From assembly GCF_001591485.1 (NCBI RefSeq), contig NZ_BCUZ01000018.1, forward strand, positions 1 to 35,553: 35,553 bases of DNA, given 5' to 3'. The notes beneath the pieces were generated by a model. The model was not told the origin of the DNA and ran no database searches. It saw nothing but the letters and a program-made list of their open reading frames with translations. Source of the DNA: Neobacillus fumarioli NBRC 102428 (GTDB lineage Bacteria > Bacillota > Bacilli > Bacillales > Cytobacillaceae). A program made the position numbers and the translations under genes. This document shows, piece by piece, positions 7,439-16,078 of the stretch (position 1 is its first letter; every line of letters starts with the position of its first letter).

Positions 7439-8461
7439 GTGTTAAAAGAATTGATTATTGATGACTATGGGTTAAACTTGCATAAAGTAAGCGAGCGGTT
7501 AGTGATAAAGAAGCATGGGAAAGTTGTAGAGGAGCATGCCATTAAGGAGCTGCAGGATTTAGTCATTGGAAACAAGTGTGGAATGATATCAATCAGTCTT
7601 CTGCAAGAATTGATTGAAAACGGTACACAAGTTCATTTTGTGGACTTTAAAGAGGAACCGTTTAGTACGCTTTACACTCCTGCTCATCATGGATCTGTAA
7701 AGGCAAGAAGAGAACAGTTGCGCGGTTATCACGATGAAAGAGGTATAGAACTTTCAAAGGAAATATTGAGTGCAAAAATACAAAACCAAATTAACACCAT
7801 TAAGTATTTTTTGAAAAGCAGAAAGGCGCTCCCAATAGCTGAAGAATTAAAAGAACAAGCGGAATCTATGAAAATGTTTATTCAACGAATTAAAGCAGTA
7901 GAAGGCGAATCAATCGAAGCGGTAAGAAGTGAAATAATTTCTGCTGAGGCACACGCAGCTAAACGTTACTGGAAGGCGGTAAAAATGATCCTCACTGAAA
8001 AAGGAATTGATTTTCCGGGGAGAGCCTGGCACATGCAAGATCCGGTTAACCTGATGTTGAATTATGGATATGCCATTTTACGGTCACGTGTCACATCCGC
8101 TATTATCCGGGCAGGGCTTGAAACCTATGCTGGCTTTTTCCATGTTGACCGCTCGGGAAGGATTTCGTTTGTATTGGATGTTATGGAAATCTTTCGTCCT
8201 TCCATTGTGGACCGCCCAATCATTGCGCTTCTTACAAGAGGCCATAAACCAGGAACAGAAGAAAAGGAAGATGGGTCAACTTTTCTCGATAACAACACAT
8301 TAAAACTTCTTCGTGAATATATTCATGACCGTCTTGAGGCAAAAGAAGAGTTTAAGGGCAATGATTATTATCTCCGCACCATCATTCAAATGCAAGCTAG
8401 AGACATTGCCACTTTCTTTAGAGATGGAAAAAAATTCAAGGGATATATTTCGAGGTGGTAA
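7439..8461 (+). CDS. cas1: CRISPR adaptation integrase Cas1
   Basis: Cas1 with Cas2 inserts new spacers into the CRISPR array. The 340-residue protein has the N-terminal beta-sandwich (ELIIDDYGLNLHKVSERLVI) and the C-terminal helical catalytic domain with the expected metal ligands: Glu170 (ISAEAHAAKRYW), His235 (AGFFHVDRSG) and Asp247/Glu250 (FVLDVMEIFRP). The start is GTG 7439, preceded by AGGGGAGGAAG. It leads a second, terminator-separated transcription unit, cas1-cas2-cas4. The catalytic residues are intact, so the module should be able to acquire spacers, although no array lies in this window. Confidence 0.96.
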   Translation: MLKELIIDDYGLNLHKVSERLVIKKHGKVVEEHAIKELQDLVIGNKCGMISISLLQELIENGTQVHFVDFKEEPFSTLYTPAHHGSVKARREQLRGYHDERGIELSKEILSAKIQNQINTIKYFLKSRKALPIAEELKEQAESMKMFIQRIKAVEGESIEAVRSEIISAEAHAAKRYWKAVKMILTEKGIDFPGRAWHMQDPVNLMLNYGYAILRSRVTSAIIRAGLETYAGFFHVDRSGRISFVLDVMEIFRPSIVDRPIIALLTRGHKPGTEEKEDGSTFLDNNTLKLLREYIHDRLEAKEEFKGNDYYLRTIIQMQARDIATFFRDGKKFKGYISRW

Positions 8462-8465
8462 GAAC

Positions 8466-8732
8466 ATGAAAATACTATTAATCTATGATATTACCGAAGA
8501 TAAGCTGCGGACCAAAACTGCCAATATGTGCAAGGATTATGGCCTTTTCCGTGTACAATATAGCGCTTTTTTTGGAGAGATCAGCAGAAATCTACATGGT
8601 GAATTAACCCGCAGATTAAAGCAGTTACTTAAGAATAGCGGAAGAAGCAGTGTGATTATCTTTCCACTAAGCCAGGACAGTCTTGAAAACGTGGTGAAAC
8701 TTGATTTCAACTATTCAGAAGAAATGTTTTAA
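8466..8732 (+). CDS. cas2: CRISPR adaptation protein Cas2
   Basis: An 88-residue ferredoxin-like protein that dimerises and bridges Cas1 dimers. It starts MKILLIYDIT, with the conserved Asp of the first strand, followed by the RVQYSAFFGEI segment typical of the family. The ATG at 8466 is four bases after the cas1 stop, and GAGGTGG at the cas1 end serves as ribosome binding site, so the two are coupled. A longer upstream reading frame in the same register overlaps cas1 and is not used. Confidence 0.95.
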   Translation: MKILLIYDITEDKLRTKTANMCKDYGLFRVQYSAFFGEISRNLHGELTRRLKQLLKNSGRSSVIIFPLSQDSLENVVKLDFNYSEEMF

Positions 8733-8745
8733 TGGGGGATGTAAA

Positions 8746-9396
8746 ATGCCTTTAAAAATCACAGATATTAAACAATTTATCTATTGCCCTCGAGTTGTTT
8801 ATTACAATTATGTGGAACCAGTTCCTCGAAAAATATCGTTTAAAATGGAATACGCCAGAGCCCAACATTATGAATTAAATGTAAAAGAAAAACGAAGAAC
8901 ACTTCAACGTTACGGATTATTAGAAGGAAAAAGATACTATGATGTCACAGTTACATCCAATATTCTCAATTTATCTGGAAAAATCGATATCCTTATTGAT
9001 ACAGAAAATAAAGAAGGACAGCGCTATTATCCGGTTGAATGTAAAGACACTGATCAAAAAATTCACAAAAATATTCTATTTCAGTTGGCAGCTTACGCGT
9101 TATGTATAGAGGAAATGACGAATACTAGCGTAAAGAAAGGCTATATCTATATTATTCCGGAGCAAAAAGCTTACCCGATTATTATTACCGACCAACATAA
9201 ACTTTATATTCGAAAAATAACTTGGATGATTAAAAAAATTATACTTGAAGATCATTATCCGGAACCACGTTCTAAAAAAAGATGTTGGGATTGCGAATTT
9301 CAAAGATACTGTAACGACTGTGATTTGCCTAATTTACTACCTGTAAAAGAAAGAAATATGGAACTTGTAAAAAGCCTTTTTAAAAAGTCAAAATAA
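8746..9396 (+). CDS. cas4: Cas4 exonuclease of spacer acquisition
   Basis: Cas4 is an iron-sulfur RecB-like nuclease that trims pre-spacers and checks the PAM. The 216-residue product has the single N-terminal cysteine (FIYCPRVVYYN, Cys14), the nuclease motifs GKIDILID, PVECKD and QLAAYAL, and the C-terminal cysteines 180, 183 and 189 (CWDC then CND), the full 1+3 cluster arrangement. An extra Cys192 follows. ATG 8746 is preceded by GGGGGATG. It follows cas2 by 13 bases; cas4 more often precedes cas1, so this order is less common. Confidence 0.93.
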   Translation: MPLKITDIKQFIYCPRVVYYNYVEPVPRKISFKMEYARAQHYELNVKEKRRTLQRYGLLEGKRYYDVTVTSNILNLSGKIDILIDTENKEGQRYYPVECKDTDQKIHKNILFQLAAYALCIEEMTNTSVKKGYIYIIPEQKAYPIIITDQHKLYIRKITWMIKKIILEDHYPEPRSKKRCWDCEFQRYCNDCDLPNLLPVKERNMELVKSLFKKSK

Positions 9397-9599
9397 ATAT
9401 ATATATATATATGTTATTTTTTGGGAATCCTGAATCTAAGGCTGTTAACCTTGGAAAGAAAAATAAAACATTTGCTGCAGGAGATAAATCCTAAAAACAA
9501 GCATTCATCAAGTCAAAAAACTTGGAGCATATGCTTTAAATGAATTAATATTAAGTTGGGAAGTATAAGAAAGAAATCAACTCTACCTGGAGGAAGCAA
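9397..9599. other. Spacer between cas4 and ftsH, nothing recognised
   Basis: About 200 AT-rich bases open with a run of alternating TA (9395-9412). An open frame of 27 codons from 9411 has no ribosome binding site and no recognisable product. No CRISPR repeat, tRNA or terminator with a clear U-tract is visible. This is the downstream edge of the CRISPR-Cas locus. Confidence 0.5.
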
Positions 9600-11432
9600 A
9601 TGAAAGAAATCAAGCCGCCTAAAAAGCCGGTGATATATTATTATATCGTAATCTTAATTGTTGTTATGCTGCTTAATACCTTTCTTTTTCCGGCGATTGT
9701 CCGGCATTCGATTAAAGAGGTTGATTATGGGACCTTTTTAACGATGGTGGATCAGGGGAAAGTGAAACAGGTACAAATTGAAGATGACTATATTACCTTT
9801 AAGCCAAAAACCGGGGATACGGTATATAAGACTGGAACGATGAATGACCCGGATTTAGTTAACCGTTTGCATAAAGCAAATGTAAAATTCGCTAAGGTGG
9901 TTCCAAGAGAAAATTCTCCGCTTATCACTTTCTTTTGGACATGGGTTGCTCCGCTGCTGATTTTTATCTTAATTGGGCAATGGTTAACGAAAAGAATGCA
10001 AAGTCGAATTATGGGCGGCGGGGGGAATGGTTTTCCCTTTGGGAAAAGCAATGCCAAAGTCTATGTGGAATCGGAAACAGGCATTACCTTTAATGATGTC
10101 GCTGGCCAGGATGAAGCGAAAGAAGCGCTTCAAGAAATTGTTGACTTTTTGCATAATTCGAAGAAATATGTCGACATCGGTGCCAATATTCCTAAGGGGG
10201 CGCTTTTGGTCGGCCCTCCTGGAACAGGGAAAACGATGCTGGCCAAAGCAGTCGCGGGTGAATCCAAAGTCCCGTTTTTCTCGATTTCCGGATCTGAATT
10301 TGTCGAGATGTTTGTTGGAATGGGGGCGGCCAGGGTTCGTGATCTGTTTAAACAAGCGAAAGCAAAGGCACCGTGTATTGTTTTTATTGATGAAATTGAT
10401 GCGATTGGCAAAAGCCGTAATTCCAGTATGGCCGGAGGAAATGATGAGCGGGAGCAGACACTCAACCAGCTGTTGACGGAAATGGATGGTTTTGAGCCGG
10501 ATAAAGGTATTGTGATTTTGGCGGCAACCAACCGGCCGGAAACATTGGATAAAGCGCTTCTAAGACCGGGAAGATTTGATCGCCGTGTTCCGGTGGAATT
10601 ACCTGATCTTGCCGGTCGTGAAGCGATCTTAAGAGTTCATGCCCGTAAAGTGAAGTTAGCTGATAATATTGATTTTAATGTGATCGCCCGTGCGACGGCA
10701 GGAGCTTCAGGGGCTGATTTGGCGAATATTGTGAATGAAGCTGCACTGAGAGCCGTAAGACTTGGCCGGAATAGGGTGACGCAGAATGATTTGGAAGAAT
10801 CGGTAGAAGTGGTGATTGCCGGATATCAACGGAAAAATGCCGTGATTTCCATGAAGGATAAATTAACGATTGCTTATCATGAAATTGGCCATGCTTTAGT
10901 AGCTGCTAAACAAAGCCATTCAGCGCCAGTGCATAAAATCACGATCATTCCGCGAACTTCTGGAGCATTAGGCTATACGATGCAGGTTGATGAGAAGGAA
11001 ACGATCCTTATGACGAAAGAGCAGGCTTTGGACAAAATTACAACCTATATGGGCGGCCGTGCTGCTGAAGAAATTATTTTTAAAACCATCACGTCAGGCG
11101 CTTCTAATGATATTGAGCAAGCAACCAAAATTGCCCGATCAATGGTTACTCGATTTGGCATGAGCGATGAATTCGATATGATGGCGTTAGAAACGGTGAA
11201 TAATCCGTATTTGGGTGGGGATACAACGTTATTAGTGTCTGCTGAAACGGCCTCCAAAGTGGATGCTGAGGTACTGAAAATTATTAAAACCTGCCATCAA
11301 AACGCCAAAACTATTTTATTAAACAATATCGATAAACTGCATGAATTGACGAAATACCTGTTAGAAAAGGAAACCATAACAGGGGAAGAATTTATGGCAA
11401 TCCTCTCGGGAAAACAGCTTGAAACGGTGTAA
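9600..11432 (+). CDS. ftsH: ATP-dependent zinc metalloprotease FtsH
   Basis: A membrane-anchored AAA+ protease that degrades membrane and regulatory proteins. Residues 11-31 form an N-terminal membrane segment, followed by an extracytoplasmic domain and a second segment near 110-128. The AAA module shows GPPGTGKT at 205-212, the Walker [10 protein letters not shown] and the arginine-finger region RPGRFDRR. The protease has HEIGH at 427-431 and the third zinc ligand Asp504. ATG 9600 is preceded by TGGAGGAAG. At 610 residues it is slightly short of the main FtsH of bacilli, and the neighbours are not tilS/hpt as at the usual ftsH locus, so it may be a second paralogue. Confidence 0.93.
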   Translation: MKEIKPPKKPVIYYYIVILIVVMLLNTFLFPAIVRHSIKEVDYGTFLTMVDQGKVKQVQIEDDYITFKPKTGDTVYKTGTMNDPDLVNRLHKANVKFAKVVPRENSPLITFFWTWVAPLLIFILIGQWLTKRMQSRIMGGGGNGFPFGKSNAKVYVESETGITFNDVAGQDEAKEALQEIVDFLHNSKKYVDIGANIPKGALLVGPPGTGKTMLAKAVAGESKVPFFSISGSEFVEMFVGMGAARVRDLFKQAKAKAPCIVFIDEIDAIGKSRNSSMAGGNDEREQTLNQLLTEMDGFEPDKGIVILAATNRPETLDKALLRPGRFDRRVPVELPDLAGREAILRVHARKVKLADNIDFNVIARATAGASGADLANIVNEAALRAVRLGRNRVTQNDLEESVEVVIAGYQRKNAVISMKDKLTIAYHEIGHALVAAKQSHSAPVHKITIIPRTSGALGYTMQVDEKETILMTKEQALDKITTYMGGRAAEEIIFKTITSGASNDIEQATKIARSMVTRFGMSDEFDMMALETVNNPYLGGDTTLLVSAETASKVDAEVLKIIKTCHQNAKTILLNNIDKLHELTKYLLEKETITGEEFMAILSGKQLETV

Positions 11433-11494
11433 AATGTTCGAGGCTGGGATATTAGCAGGGATCAAGCAAAGTTACATTAGTGAATATATGGATG

Positions 11495-11527
11495 ATATAG
11501 GATGGCTTGAAGCCATCCTATATTTTT
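11495..11527. terminator. Bidirectional terminator between ftsH and the MFS gene
   Basis: ATATAGGATGGC (11495-11506), loop TTGAA, GCCATCCTATAT (11512-11523), then a T run. The 12-base stem is perfect and serves the convergent ends of both genes. The TAG stop of the MFS gene (11518-11520, minus strand) lies inside the stem. Confidence 0.85.
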
Positions 11528-12735
11528 TCATGAATTCTTGAATTCGGCAGTACATATTGATTCCGGCTAGCCCCCAATCCAGCTGCCATCATCATAACAG
11601 TTACGATTGCCAAAATGACTAAGGGAATTGTCCATGAATGGGTTTGGTCGATAATAAAACCGATTAAACTTGGTCCAATTGCCGCCAGCAAATATCCGAT
11701 CGATTGAGCCATCCCCGATAAATCGGCGGCTTGCTTTGCATCTGTTGTTCGGAGGCCGATGAGCGTAAGCGCCAAACTGATACTCGCCCCTTGAGCAATT
11801 CCTATAAATAGAACGGAAACTATTAATAATACATGATTTGTACTAAGGAGGAGCCCTAAAACGCCAACAATGTGAAAAAGTCCTATTACCATAACAAGGC
11901 CTTTTTGATTTTGAAAAATACCAGCCAATACCGGGGCGAAAAATGTTGTAGGCAGGCTTACTAATTGCATGATCGACAGCATCCAGCCTGTCAGTGATAA
12001 ATCCATTCCTTGGCTTCCTAATATTTGGGGAAGCCATGTAACCGTACAGTAAAATAAAAACGACTGCAATCCCATGAACAAGGTGACTTGCCATGCAAGC
12101 GGCGATAACCACATGGCTTTATTGGAAGCTCGGGTATTCAGATTCGTTATTTGACTATGATGGTGCCGAAGCTGGGGGATCCAGATGATAATGGCAATAA
12201 TTGTGAGTATTCCCCAAAAGGCCAAGGCTTTCTGCCATCCAAATCCTAAGCCTTGTGCGAGCGGAATACTCACTCCTGACCCAAGTGCAGCAAAAGTATT
12301 CATTGAAGTAGTATATGTACTGGTCATAATGCCGATTTTTTGAGGGAAATTCAACTTTACGATACCTGGCAGCAATACATTTCCAATTGCAACGCCGACC
12401 CCTATAAGTAAAGTGCCAAGAAAAAGGGTAGAAATGATTCCTGCCGATCGGATGGCGATTCCAAGAAATAAGACAATTAACCCAAGGAAAATGGTGCGTT
12501 CACTACCCAATGCGCGGCCGATTCTTGGGGCAAGAATGGAAAGGACGGCAAAGGAAAGTAATGGGAGGGTCGTAATAAACCCAGCTTCCCCATTCGATAT
12601 ATGTAAGTCTGCGCGAATCAAACTAATAATGGGCCCCACTGAAGTAATAGCGGGCCGTAAATTAAACGCCACAAAAACAATCCCAATAATCAAAAAAACT
12701 TTGTAGATAGTTTCATTTTTATATTGATCTTTCAT
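11518..12735 (-). CDS. MFS transporter of the CynX/NimT family
   Basis: A 12-segment membrane transporter. The N terminus (VAFNLRPAITSVGPII, then LGSERTIFLG) is characteristic of the CynX/NimT group, which includes cyanate and 2-nitroimidazole transporters in E. coli and YycB-like proteins in bacilli; the substrate here cannot be told. I start at the ATG ending at 12735 (MKDQYKN), because GGAGG lies eight bases upstream on the minus strand; the longer frame starting seven codons earlier would itself contain that binding site. It converges on ftsH. An eight-base inverted repeat overlaps its likely promoter. Confidence 0.85.
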   Translation of the reverse strand: MKDQYKNETIYKVFLIIGIVFVAFNLRPAITSVGPIISLIRADLHISNGEAGFITTLPLLSFAVLSILAPRIGRALGSERTIFLGLIVLFLGIAIRSAGIISTLFLGTLLIGVGVAIGNVLLPGIVKLNFPQKIGIMTSTYTTSMNTFAALGSGVSIPLAQGLGFGWQKALAFWGILTIIAIIIWIPQLRHHHSQITNLNTRASNKAMWLSPLAWQVTLFMGLQSFLFYCTVTWLPQILGSQGMDLSLTGWMLSIMQLVSLPTTFFAPVLAGIFQNQKGLVMVIGLFHIVGVLGLLLSTNHVLLIVSVLFIGIAQGASISLALTLIGLRTTDAKQAADLSGMAQSIGYLLAAIGPSLIGFIIDQTHSWTIPLVILAIVTVMMMAAGLGASRNQYVLPNSRIHEKI

Positions 12736-12795
12736 GCAACAACCTCCATCTTCCATTTAAAGGAATAACCTTAACTTAAACGCTCTATTTTGTTC

Positions 12796-12831
12796 ATCAT
12801 ACTTGGTTTGACTGTCAATAAATAGTATGAT
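12796..12831. promoter_or_regulatory. Inverted repeat upstream of the MFS gene
   Basis: ATCATACT (12796-12803) and AGTATGAT (12824-12831) are perfect inverted arms 20 bases apart. A TTGACA on the minus strand (12818-12813) lies between the arms, about 80 bases upstream of the MFS start. A matching -10 is not obvious. This could be the operator for a substrate-responsive repressor. Confidence 0.45.
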
Positions 12832-12854
12832 TAATTTTACCATTATTATATGTT

Positions 12855-12909
12855 GGTGTCAGGCACCGCTCGTGGACAAATTGCTGTTTTGTCCGCGTGG
12901 GGTGGACAT
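12855..12909 (+). repeat. Dispersed palindromic element, copy 1
   Basis: The core GGTGTCAGGCACC (12855-12867) is followed by CGCTCGTGGACAAA and a GTCC/GTGGACA inverted segment. The same core and flank recur at 17546, 18239, 20623, 21413 and 30635. No protein is encoded, and the pattern is that of a REP/MITE-like intergenic repeat. Confidence 0.8.
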
Positions 12910-12953
12910 TTACAGTTTATGGGTAGTTGTGTTGAAGGGGAAGATTGTGGCGT

Positions 12954-13496
12954 ATGAGGACGTTGTTGATTGATATGGATTCGGTTATTTGTGATTTGAT
13001 GTCGGAGTGGCATCGGCGCTATAATCGGGATTATGATGATGATTTGACGGTGGACAGGCTGCAGTGCTGGGAGTCGGAGAGGTATGTGAAGCCGGAGTGC
13101 GGTTTGAGGATTTATGATTATTTAAAGGAGCCGGGGTTGTTTTTAGGATTGAAGCCGCTCCCCTTTGCTCTTGAGGTGCTGGAAAGATTACATAACAAAC
13201 ATCATATATTCATCGTAACGAGCAGTGTTTCCACAGCTTATGCTGAGAAAGAATGCTGGGTGGAGCAGCATCTTCCATTTATTGGACGAAAGAATTTGAT
13301 TTTTGCCCATCGCAAGGACATGATTGTCGGTGATTTGTTATTTGATGATGCCCCGCATAATCTACTCGGCTTTTCTGCTACAGGAAGAACTGCAGTGGCG
13401 ATGGATTATCCTTACAACAGGGATGTGAATGTCCCAAGGGTGAAGAGCTGGCTGGAGTTTGAGAAGTTCGTTAACCATTTATGGAGAGGGGAGTGA
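12954..13496 (+). CDS. 5'(3')-deoxyribonucleotidase, HAD family
   Basis: Removes the phosphate from (deoxy)nucleoside monophosphates, a nucleotide-pool function. HAD motif I is DMDSV (Asp7 nucleophile, Asp9 acid/base), motif II is in IVTSSVS, and the late acidic motif is in GDLLFDDAPHN; length (180) and spacing match the NT5C family. The usual Gly after the second Asp is Ser here. ATG 12954 is preferred, with AAGGGGAAG about ten bases before it; a TTG at 12945 has a too-close binding site. Its end almost touches the next gene, whose ribosome binding site lies in its last codons. Confidence 0.85.
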   Translation: MRTLLIDMDSVICDLMSEWHRRYNRDYDDDLTVDRLQCWESERYVKPECGLRIYDYLKEPGLFLGLKPLPFALEVLERLHNKHHIFIVTSSVSTAYAEKECWVEQHLPFIGRKNLIFAHRKDMIVGDLLFDDAPHNLLGFSATGRTAVAMDYPYNRDVNVPRVKSWLEFEKFVNHLWRGE

Positions 13497-13500
13497 GGAT

Positions 13501-14424
13501 ATGCGGCATGTGGATGTCATCATTATAGGGGGAGGGCCGGCAGGAATTTCCGCTGCCATTTGGTGCAAGAGGCTGGGAATTGACCATCTCCTTCTGGAAA
13601 AAAAGCAAGAATTGGGCGGCCAGCTGACAAAAATTCAAAATGAAATCATTGATTATCCCGGTATGTACGCTGAGAATGGCCGTAAAATTCAATTAATATT
13701 TGCAGAGCACATCTCCAGCCTGGATTGCTGCTGCAGCCTGAATTCGACTGTACTTTCCATTGATGATTCGCAAAAAACGGTAACAGTTGATCAGGAAGGA
13801 AAAATTGAAACCATCCATTTCCACTATTTAGTTCTTGCATCCGGGGCAGGGCAAAGGCGGTTAGGCGTTCCTGGTGAGCAGGAAATGCTTAAACGGGGTG
13901 AAGATTATTCCGCCACTTCGGATGGCCCAAAGTTGAAAAATAAAACAGTTGCCGTAGTAGGCGGCGGAGATCGTGCGTTTGAAGGAGCCATTATTTTAGC
14001 GGATGCAGGCGTCAATGTGTACTTAATTCATCGCTCGCAAACCTTTAAAGCAAGATCACAATTTATCGAGCTGGCTACAAAGAAAAGCAATATAACCATT
14101 ATGACAGATACCCAAGTAACAGCGATCCACGGAGAAAACCGCGTGACATCTATCAGCCTTCTGAATCATACTGGTGAGACTTCCACCTTAAATGTGGATG
14201 CGGTATTCGTCAGAATCGGGATTAAACGAAACAGCGAGTTGGTAGAAGGAAAAGTTGACATAAATGAACAAGGCCTCATCGTAACCGGGGAAAATGGGCA
14301 GACGAGTAACAGTGCAATTTTTGCTATTGGTGATGTGTGCACTCCCTCCATCTGTTCCAGTATTGCCTCTTCTGTCGGACAGGGAGCCATGACGGCAAAA
14401 TATTTATCTTCATTAATGGGTTAG
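13501..14424 (+). CDS. Thioredoxin-reductase-like flavoprotein lacking the redox CxxC
   Basis: A NAD(P)H- and FAD-dependent pyridine nucleotide-disulfide oxidoreductase of the TrxR fold. FAD binding: VIIIGGGPAG at residues 6-15. NAD(P) binding: VAVVGGGDRAFEGA in the middle. FAD contact: AIGDV near the end. In thioredoxin reductases the active site is CATCDG around residues 135-140; here the same place reads SATSDG (residues 137-142), so both cysteines are serine and dithiol reduction of thioredoxin should be impossible. A ferredoxin/flavodoxin reductase-like or other NAD(P)H oxidase role is possible. ATG 13501 follows GGGGAGTGAGG. It is probably cotranscribed with the nucleotidase and the RNA methyltransferase. 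Confidence 0.85.
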   Translation: MRHVDVIIIGGGPAGISAAIWCKRLGIDHLLLEKKQELGGQLTKIQNEIIDYPGMYAENGRKIQLIFAEHISSLDCCCSLNSTVLSIDDSQKTVTVDQEGKIETIHFHYLVLASGAGQRRLGVPGEQEMLKRGEDYSATSDGPKLKNKTVAVVGGGDRAFEGAIILADAGVNVYLIHRSQTFKARSQFIELATKKSNITIMTDTQVTAIHGENRVTSISLLNHTGETSTLNVDAVFVRIGIKRNSELVEGKVDINEQGLIVTGENGQTSNSAIFAIGDVCTPSICSSIASSVGQGAMTAKYLSSLMG

Positions 14425-14458
14425 ATATATACTAGAAATTTGCACGGAGTGTTGGAAA

Positions 14459-15823
14459 ATGGAACTTCCACAGGACTTTCTTATCAAAATGAAACAACTT
14501 TTAAAAGATGACTATGATACTTTTTTACAAAGTTATGAAGAAAACAAGGCACAGGGTCTTCGCGTGAACACCCTCAAAGTATCGATGGAGGAATTTTTGA
14601 ACATAAGTCCTTTTACTTTGAAGAAAATTCCATGGGTAAAGGAAGGTTTTTACTATCAAGCTGAGGACCGGCCGGGAAAGCATCCATACCATGAAGCCGG
14701 GCTGTATTATATTCAAGAGCCAAGCGCCATGGCCGCTGGTGAATTCCTCGACCCGCAGCCAGGGGAGAAGGTGCTGGATTTGTGCGCAGCACCCGGAGGG
14801 AAGACAACCCATATTGCCGGAAAAATGCAACAGCAAGGGCTGCTGGTGACCAACGAGATTCACCCCGCCCGCGCCAAAATTCTTTCGCAAAACATTGAAC
14901 GGATGGGGGTTCGAAACGCTGTTGTTACCAATGAAACCCCGGCCCGGCTGGCGGAAAGGTTTCCCGCCTACTTTGACCGGATTTTAGTCGATGCCCCGTG
15001 CTCGGGTGAAGGGATGTTTCGTAAAGACCCTGACGCTTGTGCCGAATGGAGTACTGAGAACGTTGCTTTATGTGCAGCGCGTCAGCTTGACATTTTAAAG
15101 CATGCAGAGACCATGCTGCGTCCAGGAGGACGGCTTGTCTATTCGACCTGCACATTTTCTCCGGAAGAAAATGAAGGGACTATCAGCGCATTTTTGCAAG
15201 AGAATCCGAATTTCGAAGTGGTAGACGTTCATGTTTTTGAAGGTTTTGACAAAGGACGGGCAGAATGGATACCACATCCAGCGGCCAATATAGAAAAAAC
15301 AATCCGGATTTGGCCGCACCATGTTCAGGGGGAGGGGCATTATATTGCTGTTTTGCGTAAAACGGACGGTGAGGAGCCTGCAAAACGCAAATATGCAAAT
15401 CTTTTAACGAATCCGAAACAGCTGAAAAGTTATTTCCAATTCGTCGATGAATCATTGCGTGAGACACCAAAAGGGGATTACCTATTATTTGGCGAGCATT
15501 TATATGTACCGCCGAAGGACATGCTCTCTCTAGAAAATTTAAAGGTGCTACGGCCGGGCTGGCACTTGGGTACGTTGAAAAAGAATCGTTTCGAACCTTC
15601 ACACGCCTTGGCATTAACGTTAAACGGAGATCAGGTAAACCATAAATGGAGCTTGGGAATGGACTCCCGTGAAATCTACTCTTACTTAAGAGGGGAATCT
15701 TTAGAAGCGGCTGGCCCTAAGGGCTGGTATTTGATTGAAGTGGACGGTTTCTCGATTGGCTGGGGGAAATTATCCGACCATGTGATGAAAAATCATTATC
15801 CAAAAGGGCTCAGATGGACATGA
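14459..15823 (+). CDS. rsmF: RsmF-type rRNA m5C methyltransferase
   Basis: A SAM-dependent RNA cytosine-5 methyltransferase of the NOL1/NOP2/Sun family; the Firmicute RsmF-like members act on 16S rRNA. It shows SAM motif I DLCAAPGGKTTHIA, motif IV DAPCSGEGMF (Cys181) and the catalytic motif VI YSTCTFSPEENE (Cys231). The C-terminal 150 residues form the RsmF-specific domains and PUA-like end (KGWYLIEVDGFSIGWGK). At 454 residues it has the full family length. ATG 14459 is 34 bases after the flavoprotein gene, with GGAG upstream. The exact target base in this species is inferred only. Confidence 0.88.
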   Translation: MELPQDFLIKMKQLLKDDYDTFLQSYEENKAQGLRVNTLKVSMEEFLNISPFTLKKIPWVKEGFYYQAEDRPGKHPYHEAGLYYIQEPSAMAAGEFLDPQPGEKVLDLCAAPGGKTTHIAGKMQQQGLLVTNEIHPARAKILSQNIERMGVRNAVVTNETPARLAERFPAYFDRILVDAPCSGEGMFRKDPDACAEWSTENVALCAARQLDILKHAETMLRPGGRLVYSTCTFSPEENEGTISAFLQENPNFEVVDVHVFEGFDKGRAEWIPHPAANIEKTIRIWPHHVQGEGHYIAVLRKTDGEEPAKRKYANLLTNPKQLKSYFQFVDESLRETPKGDYLLFGEHLYVPPKDMLSLENLKVLRPGWHLGTLKKNRFEPSHALALTLNGDQVNHKWSLGMDSREIYSYLRGESLEAAGPKGWYLIEVDGFSIGWGKLSDHVMKNHYPKGLRWT

Positions 15824-15896
15824 AAAATCCCATGGTATCGTTTATTAAATTATTTTTTCTTGTTTTGTGGATAACTGGGTTCCTCGATTGTGAAAT

Positions 15897-16040
15897 ATGA
15901 ATGTCGCAGATCAAAAGAAAATTAAAGCTACAGGTGTGCCGGGCATTAATATCGTCGGCAAGCAAAGCATTCAAGTGATTGTAGGCACAAATATGCAGTT
16001 TGTAGCTGATGAGATTGCAAAAATCTGCAAAAAAGGATTG
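15897..16040 (+). pseudogene. C-terminal remnant of a PTS sugar-specific EIIB domain
   Basis: About 45 codons encode KIKATGVPGINIVGKQSIQVIVGTNMQFVADEIAK, which matches the end of glucose-family EIIB domains (ptsG/nagE-like), the part after the phosphorylated cysteine motif. The cysteine motif and the whole EIIC domain are missing, so it cannot work. The open frame then runs straight into an intrinsic terminator, the likely original end of the lost gene. It is preceded by about 70 non-coding bases after the methyltransferase gene. Confidence 0.7.
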
Positions 16041-16043
16041 ACA

Positions 16044-16078
16044 AAACCGCTTGAGAACGAGTTCAAGCGGTTTTTTTT
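16044..16078 (+). terminator. Intrinsic terminator after the PTS remnant
   Basis: AAACCGCTTGA (16044-16054), an eight-base loop and TCAAGCGGTTT (16063-16073), with eight consecutive T (16071-16078). Strong rho-independent terminator, probably that of the former PTS gene and now closing the upstream transcript. Confidence 0.88.

Noticed and set aside
8064-8303. 79-residue frame inside cas1
   Set aside because: It overlaps cas1 in another frame, and cas1 is certain from its catalytic residues.
9395-9412. TA dinucleotide run as a phase-variable repeat
   Set aside because: It is short, lies after the cas4 stop codon and is not in any promoter spacer that can be identified.
9411-9494. 27-codon open frame after cas4
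   Set aside because: It starts directly after a TA-repeat, has no ribosome binding site and shows no recognisable family.
10027-10531. Long frames on both strands within ftsH
   Set aside because: These are shadow frames of a conserved AAA protease gene with higher GC.
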